From contig NZ_CP029145.1 of assembly GCF_003149515.1 (NCBI RefSeq), forward strand, positions 3,968,001 through 4,032,000: a stretch of 64,000 nt of DNA. The letters are read 5' to 3'. The notes under the pieces were generated by a model. The model made no database searches. It saw only the letters and a program-made list of their open reading frames with translations, and was not told where the DNA came from. Made by a program: the position numbers and the translations under genes. Positions 18,132 through 27,585 of this stretch are shown piece by piece (the stretch's first letter is position 1; the number at the start of each line of letters is the position of its first letter). This DNA is from Hymenobacter nivis. Its GTDB lineage: Bacteria > Bacteroidota > Bacteroidia > Cytophagales > Hymenobacteraceae.

Positions 18132-20465
18132 TTGCTTGTGCTGCGCCGCTATGCCTTTCTGTTGTTGATGCTGCTGCTGGGGGCCCCGGTGGCCCGGGCC
18201 CAAACCGCCACCTTTGGCGGGTTTGAGTACCGGGCGGCGGGGGCCGTGGTGGAGGGCGCCGATACGCTGCGGCAGGCCTGGGCCGGCGGCTTCAACACGC
18301 CCCAGTTCAGCAGCATCGACCTGGACGGCGACGGCCGCAACGACCTCTTCGCCTTCGACCGCCAAACCAACCGCTGCTACACGTTCCTGAACGCGGCGCA
18401 GCCGGGCGGCCGCCGCGGCTGGCAGTACGCGCCCGACTACGAGGCCCTGTTTCCGCCGGACCTGGCGGGCTGGGCCCTGCTGCGCGACTACGACTGCGAC
18501 GGCCGCCCCGACCTGTTCAGCTACGTGAACGGGGGTGACATCCGGGTGCACCGCAACATGGCCGGGGCCGGCGGGCGGCCCAGCTTTCAGCTCACCACCA
18601 GCCAACTGCGCTTTTCGGGGGCCGGTGTGGGCACCAGCAACCTCACCATTGGCGGCTACAACATGCCGTCCATTGCCGACGTGAACGGCGACGGCAAGCT
18701 CGACATTCTCAGCTACGACTTCGTGAGCGCCACCATTATCGAGCTGTACCTGAACACCAGCCCCGACGCCTGCGGGGCGGGCCTGACCTATAAAATCGAC
18801 ACTAACTACTGGGCCCAGCTGCAAGCGTGCAGCGGCTGCGCTGCTTACCAGCTGCCGGGCCTGGCCTGCCGGGGCGGCTTGGCGGCGGCCAAACCCGCCC
18901 ACACCGGCGGCCACAACCTGCTGGTACTCGACGTGAATGGCGACGGCGTGTACGACGTGCTCGACGGCCGCGACAACTGCCCCGAGCTGGTGGCGCTGCT
19001 CAACCAGGGCACCAACCAGCTGGCCAAGCTCACGGCCAGCAGCATCCGCACCGATTTCCCGTCGGCGGCCAACCCCGTGCGCCTGCCGGTGTTCCCGGCG
19101 GGCTACTTGATTGACACCGATTTTGACGGCATCAACGACCTGGTGGTGGCCTCCAATACGCTGGATAACAGCCAGGATAACGTGAGCCAGCGCGACAACG
19201 TGCGCCTCTACCGCAACGCGGCCGCCACCGGGGCCCCGGCGTTCGGCTACCAGCCCCGCGGCTTCCTCACCAACGACGCGGTGGACGTGAGCGAGGCGGC
19301 GGTCCCCACCTTCGGCGACCTCGACGGCGACGGCCTGCTGGACCTGCTCATCGGCAGCAACGCCGACCGCGTGGATGGCCAGTACCGCGCCAGCCTGACG
19401 TACTACCGCAACGTGGGCACGGCCGCCAAACCCGTGTTCAGCCTCGTCTCGCGCGACTACCTGGGCCTGGCCGCCAAGGGCAGTGCGGCCGCCCCGTTCC
19501 TCGCCCTCAAGCCCGCACTGGTGGACCTGAACCGCGACGGGGCCCTGGACCTGGCCTACGCCGCCAACTACCAGGGCGTCAACCGCATTTACTACATCCT
19601 GAACACGGCCGCCGCAGGCCGCCCGGCGGTATTCGACCCCGCCACGGCCAACTACTTCAAGCCCCAGGGTGCGGCGGGCAGCGGCGTGCTCCCGTCGTTT
19701 ATGGGCGACATGCCATGCTTCACCGACGTGGACGGCGACGGCTACGTGGACTTGCTCATCGGCACTGATGATTATACCGAGCCCGGCCAGTCGCTGCGCT
19801 ACTTCCGCAATCAGGGCCCCGGCGTGGCGCTCGAAAACGCCTTTGTACTGGTAAATAACGACCTCGGCCAAATCCGCGACGCGGCAGGGGCCCGGCCTTA
19901 TCACCTCAGCCCCACCGTGGCCGATTTCGACGGCGACGGCCGGTCCGACCTCGTGACGGCCGACAACACCGGTGCCGTCCGCTTCTTCAGCAACTACCGC
20001 GCGCTGCTGGCCGGCCCCGCCGCGCCCCGTACCAACCTGTTTTGGAACGCCCTGCTGAGCCAGTACGAAGGCAACCGCCTGGGCCAAAGCGCGCTGGTGC
20101 GCTACGGCCTGGCCGCGGCCGACGTGAACGCCGACGGCGTGCCCGAGCTGTTCATCGGCACCGAAACCGGCGGCCTCAGCAGCTACGCCGTGCGCCGCGG
20201 CACGCCCACGCCCACCCGCCCCGCGGCGGCTGCGGCCTTGGGCCTGGCCCTGTACCCCAACCCCGCCCGCACCCAAGCCACCGCCGAAACTGCCCAGCCC
20301 ACCCGCGTCTCGGTGCTCGACGCCACCGGCCGCGTAGTTAGGGCCCCCGACGCCCTGGCCCGCCAGCACGACCTAACCCTTGGCGGCCTGGCCCCCGGCC
20401 TCTACCTGGTCCGCGCCGAAGCCGCCGACGGCACCGCCGCCACGCAGCGCCTGGCCGTGCAGTAA
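18132..20465 (+). CDS. FG-GAP/VCBS repeat surface protein with type IX sorting domain
   Basis: About 777 residues. A signal peptide (LLLMLLLGAPVARAQ) is followed by many FG-GAP repeats with the calcium-binding pattern DLDGDGxxDL (for example DVNGDGKLDI, DLDGDGLLDL, DVDGDGYVDL), expected to fold as a beta-propeller. The last 75 residues (LALYPNPA...GLYLVR) are a T9SS type A C-terminal domain, so it is secreted through the type IX system and attached to the surface. No ATG precedes the signal peptide in frame; TTG 18132 or GTG 18138 must be used. Function is unknown, but adhesion is typical of such proteins. Confidence 0.88.
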   Translation: MLVLRRYAFLLLMLLLGAPVARAQTATFGGFEYRAAGAVVEGADTLRQAWAGGFNTPQFSSIDLDGDGRNDLFAFDRQTNRCYTFLNAAQPGGRRGWQYAPDYEALFPPDLAGWALLRDYDCDGRPDLFSYVNGGDIRVHRNMAGAGGRPSFQLTTSQLRFSGAGVGTSNLTIGGYNMPSIADVNGDGKLDILSYDFVSATIIELYLNTSPDACGAGLTYKIDTNYWAQLQACSGCAAYQLPGLACRGGLAAAKPAHTGGHNLLVLDVNGDGVYDVLDGRDNCPELVALLNQGTNQLAKLTASSIRTDFPSAANPVRLPVFPAGYLIDTDFDGINDLVVASNTLDNSQDNVSQRDNVRLYRNAAATGAPAFGYQPRGFLTNDAVDVSEAAVPTFGDLDGDGLLDLLIGSNADRVDGQYRASLTYYRNVGTAAKPVFSLVSRDYLGLAAKGSAAAPFLALKPALVDLNRDGALDLAYAANYQGVNRIYYILNTAAAGRPAVFDPATANYFKPQGAAGSGVLPSFMGDMPCFTDVDGDGYVDLLIGTDDYTEPGQSLRYFRNQGPGVALENAFVLVNNDLGQIRDAAGARPYHLSPTVADFDGDGRSDLVTADNTGAVRFFSNYRALLAGPAAPRTNLFWNALLSQYEGNRLGQSALVRYGLAAADVNADGVPELFIGTETGGLSSYAVRRGTPTPTRPAAAAALGLALYPNPARTQATAETAQPTRVSVLDATGRVVRAPDALARQHDLTLGGLAPGLYLVRAEAADGTAATQRLAVQ

Positions 20466-20510
20466 GGGGAAGCGGTGGACTCAAATTGCCGGACTTACAC
20501 TAAGGGTCAA

Positions 20511-20648
20511 ATGGAGATGCAAGCGTGGGTCAATGCTGTTCAAGGTGCAGGATTCTCGATACGAACGCAAGATTTGTTGCACGTTGCGTGGATAGCAAGT
20601 TTTATGGACCGTTTTCAACTAACTTCGATGGCGGTTCGCACCAGTTAA
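20511..20648 (+). CDS. Very short open frame, doubtful
   Basis: A 45-codon ATG frame (MEMQAWVNAVQGAGFS...) in the 244-bp gap before the low-GC gene. Base composition there resembles the following gene rather than the FG-GAP gene, so it may be a remnant of a transferred gene. No motif is recognised and it could be chance. Confidence 0.2.
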   Translation: MEMQAWVNAVQGAGFSIRTQDLLHVAWIASFMDRFQLTSMAVRTS

Positions 20649-20709
20649 GTAGCGAGCTGGATTGTTCAGCCAAAAGAGCATCTAGAGGTTGCCAAACGTA
20701 AGTCTGCTC

Positions 20710-21111
20710 ATGGCCACAAATCCGGACTTAGAAAGCAAGGTTATCCAACGGTTTATCGTCAAGAGTAAACAGGATCGTTATATCCAGTTCGTGAATTCGT
20801 CTAATAATCGAAAAAAGTTTATTGCAAACTTGGCTCATTTCCGCGACTTGGAAGCCAGCGTCTTCGAGCTGGTAAGTGGCATCGAGGAAGAAGTAGTTCG
20901 ACAGGCGCTAGCCCAACAAGGTATTGCCACTCGCACGTGTTACGTCATCAGCGAAAATTCCCAAATTGATGCCCGGGTACTAGATATCAGCGAAGCTATG
21001 CGCGAGACGGTCGGGCATCAAATGGGGACGATGCTCGTCTTTGGTGACGCAGATGCGCTGTACTACGAGTCGGAAACTATGAAAATTCGCTACATCAGCA
21101 AGCCGAGGTAG
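20710..21111 (+). CDS. Uncharacterised 133-residue protein, low GC
   Basis: ATG 20710 (MATNPDLESKVIQRFIVK) is preferred over a TTG 21 bp upstream. No signal peptide or membrane segment is seen, and the protein is a mix of helix and strand. I recognise no domain. Segments such as GTMLVFGDADALYYESE and CYVISENSQID look like structured core rather than low complexity. The region from about 20480 to 21180 is clearly poorer in GC than both neighbours, suggesting recent acquisition. It is not obviously in an operon. Confidence 0.65.
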   Translation: MATNPDLESKVIQRFIVKSKQDRYIQFVNSSNNRKKFIANLAHFRDLEASVFELVSGIEEEVVRQALAQQGIATRTCYVISENSQIDARVLDISEAMRETVGHQMGTMLVFGDADALYYESETMKIRYISKPR

Positions 21112-21210
21112 ATCCGTCGATTGTTAACGCAAACGGTGGTGTGAATTACCATGCACACCCCAAGCGGGACGTTCACGGCACCTAAATGTAGTGCGCTTAC
21201 CCAGCACACG

Positions 21211-22002
21211 TTACACTCCCGCCAGCGTGAACTCATCCCCGTCCTGCAAGGCCGGGAACTTCGCCCGGAACTCCTGCAAGCCCTCCCAACTCAGCGTGCG
21301 GGTGAGGCAACTGGGGGCCCCAGCGGCTTCGGCTACGTACTCGCCGCGCATGTCCAGCAGGGCTGAATCGCCGGCGTAGGCGTGGCCGAGGCCGTCGGTG
21401 CCGATGCGGTTCACGCCGGCCACGTAGGCCAGGTTTTCGAGGGCGCGGGCTTGCAGCAGCACCTGCCAGGGGCCCCGGCGCACGGCGGGCCAGTTGGCCA
21501 CGTACAGTAGCAGGTCGTAGGGCGCGGCGGCGGGGTTGCGGCTCCACACGGGGAAGCGCAGGTCGTAGCAAATGAGCGGGCAGATGCGCCAGCCGCGCCA
21601 TGCCTCCACCAGCGGGGCCCCCTGGCCGGCGGTGTAGGTGCGGTGCTCGCCGGCGAAGGTGAACAGGTGGCGCTTGTCGTAGTGGGCCAGGGTGCCGTCG
21701 GGCCGCGCCCACAGCAGGCGGTTGTGGAAGGCGTCGCCATCGCGGATGATGACGCTGCCCGTCACCACCGCGCCCAGGCGGGCGGCGGTGGCGCGCAGCC
21801 AGGCCACGGTGGGGCCCTGCATGGTTTCGGCCTGGCCGGCGGCGTCCATGCTGAAGCCGGTGGTGAACATCTCGGGCAGCACCACCAAGTCGGTGGGCGC
21901 GGGCAGGGCCCCCAGCAGCTCATCGAACTGGGCGCGGTTGGTGGCTGGGTCGTGCCAGTGTAGGTCGGCTTGGACCAGGGTTACGGTGAGGTCGTTCGGC
22001 AT
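21211..22002 (-). CDS. Nitrilase-superfamily omega-amidase (YafV type)
   Basis: 263 residues. The Glu-Lys-Cys catalytic triad is at E44 (VLPEMFTTGFSM), K110 (HYDKRHLF) and C145 (LICYDLRFPVW). The CYDLRFPVW context and the short length point to the omega-amidase branch, which hydrolyses 2-oxoglutaramate or 2-oxosuccinamate formed by glutamine or asparagine transaminases. Such enzymes act in the cytoplasm as metabolite repair. A methionine-type aminotransferase gene occurs at 26309-27472, the typical source of the ketoacid amide, though not adjacent. Confidence 0.88.
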   Translation of the reverse strand: MPNDLTVTLVQADLHWHDPATNRAQFDELLGALPAPTDLVVLPEMFTTGFSMDAAGQAETMQGPTVAWLRATAARLGAVVTGSVIIRDGDAFHNRLLWARPDGTLAHYDKRHLFTFAGEHRTYTAGQGAPLVEAWRGWRICPLICYDLRFPVWSRNPAAAPYDLLLYVANWPAVRRGPWQVLLQARALENLAYVAGVNRIGTDGLGHAYAGDSALLDMRGEYVAEAAGAPSCLTRTLSWEGLQEFRAKFPALQDGDEFTLAGV

Positions 22003-22179
22003 GGAGTGGCTTGCGGGTCAAGAGGATGCGGTTGGTAAAGGACGGGCGTTTGAGCCAACTCAAATGGCTTCTAAGAAGGGGTCCGGAAGGGAAGAGGCGC
22101 CGGGCCCCCAAGGTATTGACTGGCGGCGGTTTCTGGGGCCCCGGCGCTGCTTTGGGAGCAGGCCCCAGAATTTTTTTCG

Positions 22180-22247
22180 CTGGATTAATTCTAAATAAGG
22201 AATTCATTCTGTTTCTTTGCAGGAAATCTGGATTAATTCTAAATAGC
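22180..22247. promoter_or_regulatory. Pair of direct repeats, candidate iron-responsive operator
   Basis: The sequence ctggattaattctaaata occurs twice, at about 22180-22197 and 22229-22246, immediately upstream of the siderophore-receptor gene. Each copy is an imperfect dyad (ATTTAGA-ATTAA-TCCAGA on the other strand). Position and duplication suggest a repressor site, such as for a Fur or DtxR-type regulator; the regulator identity is inference. Confidence 0.5.
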
Positions 22248-22253
22248 TGAGTT

Positions 22254-24686
22254 TTGCAAAATCTTCGACTCCTGGGCTTGGCCACCGCATTTGCCGGGTC
22301 CGCCTTCACCGCTCAGGCGCAGCAGGCGGCCGCCATCCGGGGCCGCGTCACCACTGCCGACGGCCAGCCTGCCCAGGCCGTGACGGTGGGCCTGAAGGGC
22401 CGCGGCCAAGGGGCCATTACCAACGCTCAGGGCGAGTACGTGCTCGACCGCCTGCGGCCCGGTTCCTACACGCTGGTCATCTCGGCCGTGGGCCTGAAGG
22501 CCGAGGAAAAAACCGTGACGTTGGGCCCCGGGCAGCCATCGGTTTCCGTCGATTTTGCGCTGGCCGAAAACGCCCAGCAGCTCCAGGAAGTGGTGGTGAG
22601 CAGCGGGCGCACCAACAAGTTCAGCCGCACCAACAGCGACGATGTGGCCAAGATGCCGCTCAAAAACGTGGAGAACCCGCAGGTGTACAGCACCGTGACC
22701 AAGGAACTCCTGACCGAGCAGCTGGTCTTCACCGCCGACGACGCCACCCGCAACGTGCCCGGCATCCAGCGCCTGTGGGAATCGACGGGCCGCGCCGGCG
22801 ACGGTGGCAGCTACTACACCATGCGCGGCTTCGTGACGCAGAGCCAGTTGCGCAACGGCCTGGTGGGCAACGTGGCCACCACCATCGACGCGGCCAACCT
22901 CGAAAAGCTGGAAGTCATCAAGGGGCCCTCGGGCACGCTCTTCGGCAGCGCCCTCACCTCCTACGGCGGCCTGCTGAACCGCGTCACCAAAAAGGCCTAC
23001 GACAAGTTCGGGGGCGAGGTGAGCTACTCGGCTGGCAGCTATAACTTCAACCGCGTAGCCCTCGACCTGAACACGCCGTTGAACCCCGCCAAAACCATCC
23101 TGTTCCGGGTGAACGGGGCCTGGAACTACGAAAACAGTTTCCAGGACGTGGGCTTCAGCCGCACTTACGCGCTGGCCCCCACCCTCACCTTCCGGCCCAC
23201 CGACCGGCTGACCATCACGCTCGACGGCGAGTTTCAGCGGAACACGGCCACGGGGCGCACCTTTTTCTTCCCCAACTCTGCTATCAGCCTGCTGGGCTTC
23301 GACCGGGCCGACCAGGCCCCCATCGACTACCGCAAAACCTACAGCGGCGCGGGGCTGTGGACCGCCAGCCGGGCCACCAACCTGTTTGGGCAGGTGAACT
23401 ACCAAATTTCGCCCACCCTGCGCTCGTCCACCAACTTCGCGTCGAGCAGCAGCTACTCCAACGGCTTCGGGCCCTACTTCGGCATTGTGGGCAACGGCAA
23501 GGGCATCGGCCAGGATTCGCTCCAGCAGTCCGACCAGTCGAGCCGCGACAGCCGCGCCCGCCTGGTGCAGGTGCAGCAGCTCTTCAACGGCGACTTCCAG
23601 CTGGGCAATATGCGCAACCGCGTGGTGCTGGGCTTCGATTTCCTGCACGTGCGCAACGACCAGTTCCTGTTCGGCAGCACCTACGCCACCGTGCCTATCA
23701 GCTCGCCTACCTACGGTTATGGCGCCTTCAACGGGGCCAACATGACCCGGCTCTACAACACGCAGGCCCCCAGCTACACGTACCCGGTTTTCAACGAAAC
23801 CAATACTTACAGCGCCTTCCTCTCGGACGTGCTGAACCTGACCAACCGCCTGAGCGTGCTGGCCGCCGTGCGCATCGACCGCTTCGCCAACAAGGGCGCC
23901 GACGGGGCCAACGCCGGCTTCAACCAAACGGCGGCCTCGCCCAAGTTCGGGGCCGTGTACCAGCTGGTGCCCGCGCAGCTGTCGGTGTTTGCCAACTACC
24001 AGAATTCCTTCGCCAACCGGGGCACCTACTTCGGCTACGACGCCGCCACCAACGCCCTCACCGCGCCCATCACCGCCAAGCTGGAGCACGCCAACCAGGT
24101 AGAGGCCGGCGTGAAGTTTGACCGCCTGGGCGGCCGCTTCACGGCCACGCTGAGCGTGTACGACATCCGCGTGCAGAACGTGCTGCGTACCGACTCCAAC
24201 CCGCGCGGCGCGGCCCTTTTTGCCCAGGTGCAGAGCGGCGAGCAGGTGAGCCGCGGCGTGGAGGCCGATGTGGTCATCAACCCCCTGCCGGGCCTCAACG
24301 TGGTGGCCGGCTTCGCCTACAACCACGCCGAGCTGACCAACGACGTGCCCGCTACCGAAGGCCGCCGCCCCGGCACCGCCGGCTCGCCCACCCTGGCCAA
24401 CCTGTGGGTGAGCTACCGCCTGCCCACCGGCCTGCTCAAGGGCCTGGGCCTGGGCGCCGGCGGCAACTACGCCAGCGATAACCTGGTGGTGAACGACGCC
24501 AACGCCGGCCAGTTTACGCTGCCCAGCTACGCGGTGCTGAACGCCAGCGCCTTCTTCGACCAGCCCCGCTACCGCCTCGCGGTGAAGATGGACAACCTCA
24601 CCGACCAGCACTATTGGATCGGTTACGGCTCGATGAACCCGCAGAAGCTGCGCAGCATCATCGGCTCGGTAGCGTTCAAGTTTTAA
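22254..24686 (+). CDS. TonB-dependent siderophore receptor
   Basis: 810 residues. The signal peptide (LLGLATAFAGSAFTAQAQ) is followed by a carboxypeptidase-regulatory-like domain (about 27-110, IRGRVTTADGQPAQAV), the plug domain (about 130-260, including YYTMRGFVTQSQLRNG and LEVIKGPSGTLFGS) and a 22-strand-type barrel ending in FKF. In this family the plug and barrel import ferric siderophores using TonB energy. The only possible start is TTG 22254, since a stop lies two codons upstream; ATG is absent. The start sits just after the second operator repeat. The PepSY protein 260 bp downstream supports iron uptake. Confidence 0.92.
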   Translation: MQNLRLLGLATAFAGSAFTAQAQQAAAIRGRVTTADGQPAQAVTVGLKGRGQGAITNAQGEYVLDRLRPGSYTLVISAVGLKAEEKTVTLGPGQPSVSVDFALAENAQQLQEVVVSSGRTNKFSRTNSDDVAKMPLKNVENPQVYSTVTKELLTEQLVFTADDATRNVPGIQRLWESTGRAGDGGSYYTMRGFVTQSQLRNGLVGNVATTIDAANLEKLEVIKGPSGTLFGSALTSYGGLLNRVTKKAYDKFGGEVSYSAGSYNFNRVALDLNTPLNPAKTILFRVNGAWNYENSFQDVGFSRTYALAPTLTFRPTDRLTITLDGEFQRNTATGRTFFFPNSAISLLGFDRADQAPIDYRKTYSGAGLWTASRATNLFGQVNYQISPTLRSSTNFASSSSYSNGFGPYFGIVGNGKGIGQDSLQQSDQSSRDSRARLVQVQQLFNGDFQLGNMRNRVVLGFDFLHVRNDQFLFGSTYATVPISSPTYGYGAFNGANMTRLYNTQAPSYTYPVFNETNTYSAFLSDVLNLTNRLSVLAAVRIDRFANKGADGANAGFNQTAASPKFGAVYQLVPAQLSVFANYQNSFANRGTYFGYDAATNALTAPITAKLEHANQVEAGVKFDRLGGRFTATLSVYDIRVQNVLRTDSNPRGAALFAQVQSGEQVSRGVEADVVINPLPGLNVVAGFAYNHAELTNDVPATEGRRPGTAGSPTLANLWVSYRLPTGLLKGLGLGAGGNYASDNLVVNDANAGQFTLPSYAVLNASAFFDQPRYRLAVKMDNLTDQHYWIGYGSMNPQKLRSIIGSVAFKF

Positions 24687-24712
24687 GGTTGAGCCGTTTC
24701 GGGGTTAGTGAA

Positions 24713-24800
24713 TGTAGGGGCGGGGCTTGCCCCCGCCCGAAGGCCGCGCCCGCCATACAATTCCGTTCCAGGACGGGCGGGGGCAAGCCCCGCCCCTACA
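24713..24800. repeat. Dispersed palindrome family C, copy 1
   Basis: Outer arms TGTAGGGGCGGGGCTTGC and GCAAGCCCCGCCCCTACA are perfect complements, followed inward by CCCCGCCC/GGGCGGGG. About 40 nt lie in the loop. A related palindrome forms the core of the MITE at 59060-59191. Confidence 0.85.
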
Positions 24801-24945
24801 CCTGTGCAGGGGCTCCGAAACCGCTGTAAGGCCGGATAGCAGGCCGTCAGAGCGATTAAAAGGACGTCATGCAGCACGCCTTTCTCTGTTTCGCTTGATA
24901 ATCTCACGGCCTTAGGGCCCCGGCAACTCACTCCATCTCCCCGCC

Positions 24946-26088
24946 ATGACCCTCAAGCAAGCCATCGGCAAACTGCACCTGTGGCTGGGCCTCGGCTCGG
25001 GGCTGGTGGTGCTGGTAGTGAGCTTGACGGGGACCATCTTCACGTTTCAGGACGAAATACGGGACGCCATCGAGCCCTGGCGGCTAGTGGCCGCGCCGGC
25101 CCACGGGGCCCTGCTACCGCCCTCGCGCCTGCACGCAGCCACCGTGGCGCAGCACCCCGGCGCCGTGCCGTTGTACACCACGTACTACGGGCCGGGCCGC
25201 TCGGCTACGGTGTATTTCTCCGATCCGGCCGGGGGTAGCTACCTGGCTTCGCTGAACCCCTACACCGGCCGGGTGCTGCGCGAGCAAAACCTGGCCACCG
25301 ACTTCTTCACCATCGTGCAGGCCCTGCACATGTACCTGCTGCTGCCGGTGGCCGTGGGCGAGTGGGTCGTGGGCGTGGCCACTGCCATTTTCCTGGTGGT
25401 GCTGGGCACTGGCCTGGTGCTGTGGTGGCCCAAGCGCCGGCAGGAGCGCAAGCAGCGCCTCACTATCAAGCGGGGTAGCAAGTGGCGCCGCCTGAACTAC
25501 GACCTGCACCAGGTGCTGGGCTTCTACGTGGCGGCGGGCGCGTTCATTATCTCCCTCACGGGCTTATTCATGAGCTTCGGCTCGTGGCTGCAAGCGGCCA
25601 GCACCCTGGCCAACGCCGGCCGCCACTACCCCCGGGAAGAGGCCCCACCCGCCGTGGCTGCGCTGGCCGCCGCCCGGGCCCCTGCCCAGCCGCTGGTAGA
25701 CGCGGCCTACGCCCAGGTGCGCCAGCATTCGCCCACGGCCAACATGGTGATGATCGGGTCGGTCACCGATCCCAAGCAGCCCCTGTATTGCCTCACCTAC
25801 CAAAAGGCGCTGCACTACTACCACCGCGACGAGTACTACTTCCACCCCGTGTCGGGCCAGCTATTGGGGGCCCTGCCCCACGCCACCAAAAGCCCCGGCA
25901 AGAAGCTCGGCGACCTGAACTACGACCTGCACACCGGCCAAATTTTAGGCCTGGGTGGCAAAATCGTGGCCTTTCTCATCAGCCTGCTTTCGGCCAGCCT
26001 GCCCGTCACCGGCACGCTGCTGTGGTGGGGCCGTCGCCATAAAGCCAGGAAGCCGGCGCTGGCCCGCGCGGCGGCGGTGCGGCGCTAG
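24946..26088 (+). CDS. PepSY-associated membrane protein, probable siderophore-iron reductase
   Basis: 380 residues with four predicted membrane helices: about residues 14-34, 130-160 (the IFLVVLGTGLVLWWPKRR region), 190-215 and 340-360. The arrangement (helix, periplasmic PepSY-like region, helices) and conserved histidines in HLWLGLG and DLHQVLGFY match the PepSY_TM family, members of which are linked to reductive iron release from siderophores at the inner membrane. It is downstream of a siderophore receptor on the same strand; palindrome family C lies between them and may separate or modulate transcription. Confidence 0.85.
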   Translation: MTLKQAIGKLHLWLGLGSGLVVLVVSLTGTIFTFQDEIRDAIEPWRLVAAPAHGALLPPSRLHAATVAQHPGAVPLYTTYYGPGRSATVYFSDPAGGSYLASLNPYTGRVLREQNLATDFFTIVQALHMYLLLPVAVGEWVVGVATAIFLVVLGTGLVLWWPKRRQERKQRLTIKRGSKWRRLNYDLHQVLGFYVAAGAFIISLTGLFMSFGSWLQAASTLANAGRHYPREEAPPAVAALAAARAPAQPLVDAAYAQVRQHSPTANMVMIGSVTDPKQPLYCLTYQKALHYYHRDEYYFHPVSGQLLGALPHATKSPGKKLGDLNYDLHTGQILGLGGKIVAFLISLLSASLPVTGTLLWWGRRHKARKPALARAAAVRR

Positions 26089-26185
26089 ATGCGCAACGGG
26101 GGAACCTCACCCCCGGGGCCCTGTTCTCACGTTGGCCCCGGGGGGGCCTAAGTACTCACGCGTAAGTAAGCGTATTGAATTGAAC

Positions 26186-26273
26186 GTCATGCTGAGCGCA
26201 GTCGAAGCATCTCTATCTCGTAAGTAAATAATTACTATTGCGATAGAGATGCTTCGACTGCGCTCAGCATGAC
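26186..26273. repeat. Dispersed palindrome family B, complete copy
   Basis: Arms gtcatgctgagcgcagtcga... and its exact complement ...tgctcagcatgac enclose a loop of about 20 AT-rich bases. The arm length is about 33 bp including gaagcatctctat. It lies between the convergent PepSY and aminotransferase genes. Confidence 0.88.
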
Positions 26274-26308
26274 CGCCTTTTTTGCTACGGTCACTTTTGC
26301 GCGACTAC

Positions 26309-27472
26309 TTAATCCAGCCGCTGGCGCAGGCGGGCGGCGGCGGCTTCCAGCGTGGGGGCCTCTTTGGCAAAGCAAAAGCGCACCAGGCCGGGGTCGTAGC
26401 CGTCGTGGTAAAACGCGGATACCGGCACCACAGCCACGCCCCAGCGCCGGGCCAGCTCCTCGGCAAATTCCACGTCGGGGGCCTCGGAAAACGCCGCGTA
26501 GCCCGCCAGCTGGAAGTAGCCGCCCGGCACTGCCAGCAGGTCCCAGCCGGTACCGGCCAATAGGCCCCGGAACAAGTCGCGCTTGGTCTGGTAGAAGCCG
26601 GCCAGGCCGCGGGCGTGGGCGTCGGTGGCGTCGGCCTCCAGCGCGTCGGCCAGGGCCAGCTGGGTGGGCGTGCTCACGCTGAAGGTGACGAACTGGTGCA
26701 CCCGGCGCAGCTCGCGCGTGAGGGCCGGCGGGGCCACGCAGTAGCCCACCTTCCAGCCGGTGGCGTGGTAGGTTTTGCCAAACGACGAGAGTACGAAGCT
26801 GCGCCCGCGCAGGCCCGGGTGCTGCCGCGCACTGCGCGCCGGGGCCCCATCAAGCACCAGGTGCTCATACACTTCGTCACTGAGCACCAGTGCGTCGGTG
26901 CCGTCCACGAGGTCGGCCAGCGCGTCCCAGTCTGCATCCGAAAACACCGCCCCGCTGGGGTTGTGGGGCGAATTCACGAGCACTAGCCGGGTGCGCGCCG
27001 AAAAGGCCGCCCGCACCGCGGCCCAGTCGGGCCGGAAGCTGGGCGTGGGCAGGCGCACATAGCGCGGCACGCCCCCTTGCAGCCGAATGGCGGGCCCGTA
27101 CAAATCATACGCCGGCTCAAACACCAGCACCTCGTCGCCGGGCCGCACCACGGCCGCCAGCACCGCGTACAGTGCCTCGGTAGCCCCGGCCGTGATGGTG
27201 ATTTCCGCATCGGGGTCGGGCGCCGGGGCCCCCGGGCGCAGGCGGCCCACCTGCGCAGCAATAGCGGCCCGCAGCCGCGGCAGCCCCGGCATGGCCGCGT
27301 ATTGGTGGCCGTCGGGCGAGAGGGCGTGGCGGGCCAGGGCTTCGCGCAGAGCCAGCGGCGGGGCGTAATCGGGGAAGCCCTGGGCCAGGTTAAGGGCCCC
27401 GGTTTCCTGGGCCAGCAGGGTCATGCGGGTGAAGATGCTGGTGCCCACGTCGGGCAGTTTGGAGGCAAGCAT
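26309..27472 (-). CDS. PLP-dependent aminotransferase (methionine/kynurenine type)
   Basis: 387 residues of fold-type I. The Schiff-base lysine is in SSFGKTYHATGWKVG. The NSPHNPSGAVF motif binds PLP, and the ALNLAQGFPDY N-terminus resembles YbdL/KAT enzymes that transaminate methionine, aromatic amino acids or glutamine using ketoacids. The exact substrate cannot be set. Its products (ketoacid amides) are what the omega-amidase at 21211 would remove if glutamine is the donor. Start at ATG 27472. Confidence 0.9.
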   Translation of the reverse strand: MLASKLPDVGTSIFTRMTLLAQETGALNLAQGFPDYAPPLALREALARHALSPDGHQYAAMPGLPRLRAAIAAQVGRLRPGAPAPDPDAEITITAGATEALYAVLAAVVRPGDEVLVFEPAYDLYGPAIRLQGGVPRYVRLPTPSFRPDWAAVRAAFSARTRLVLVNSPHNPSGAVFSDADWDALADLVDGTDALVLSDEVYEHLVLDGAPARSARQHPGLRGRSFVLSSFGKTYHATGWKVGYCVAPPALTRELRRVHQFVTFSVSTPTQLALADALEADATDAHARGLAGFYQTKRDLFRGLLAGTGWDLLAVPGGYFQLAGYAAFSEAPDVEFAEELARRWGVAVVPVSAFYHDGYDPGLVRFCFAKEAPTLEAAAARLRQRLD

Positions 27473-27585
27473 TTTGGTAGCTTTTGGTGGCGGCTTCTGG
27501 CTGAGGATTGGGAACAGTAGGCCCCCGTATGGCCGTCAAAAGCCGTTAGCTGCCAGAGTTGTTCCCGAATAGAAAATTGCACAAA

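Noticed and set aside
17370..20369. A 999-codon open frame on the minus strand, antisense to the FG-GAP gene and murF
   Set aside because: It is very rich in Gly, Ala, Val and Gln with no domains, and lies opposite a gene with clear FG-GAP repeats. GC-rich codon bias leaves stops rare on this strand, giving a false frame.
22239..24611. A 790-codon minus-strand frame antisense to the siderophore receptor
   Set aside because: Same bias artefact: no recognisable motif, while the plus strand encodes a complete TonB receptor.
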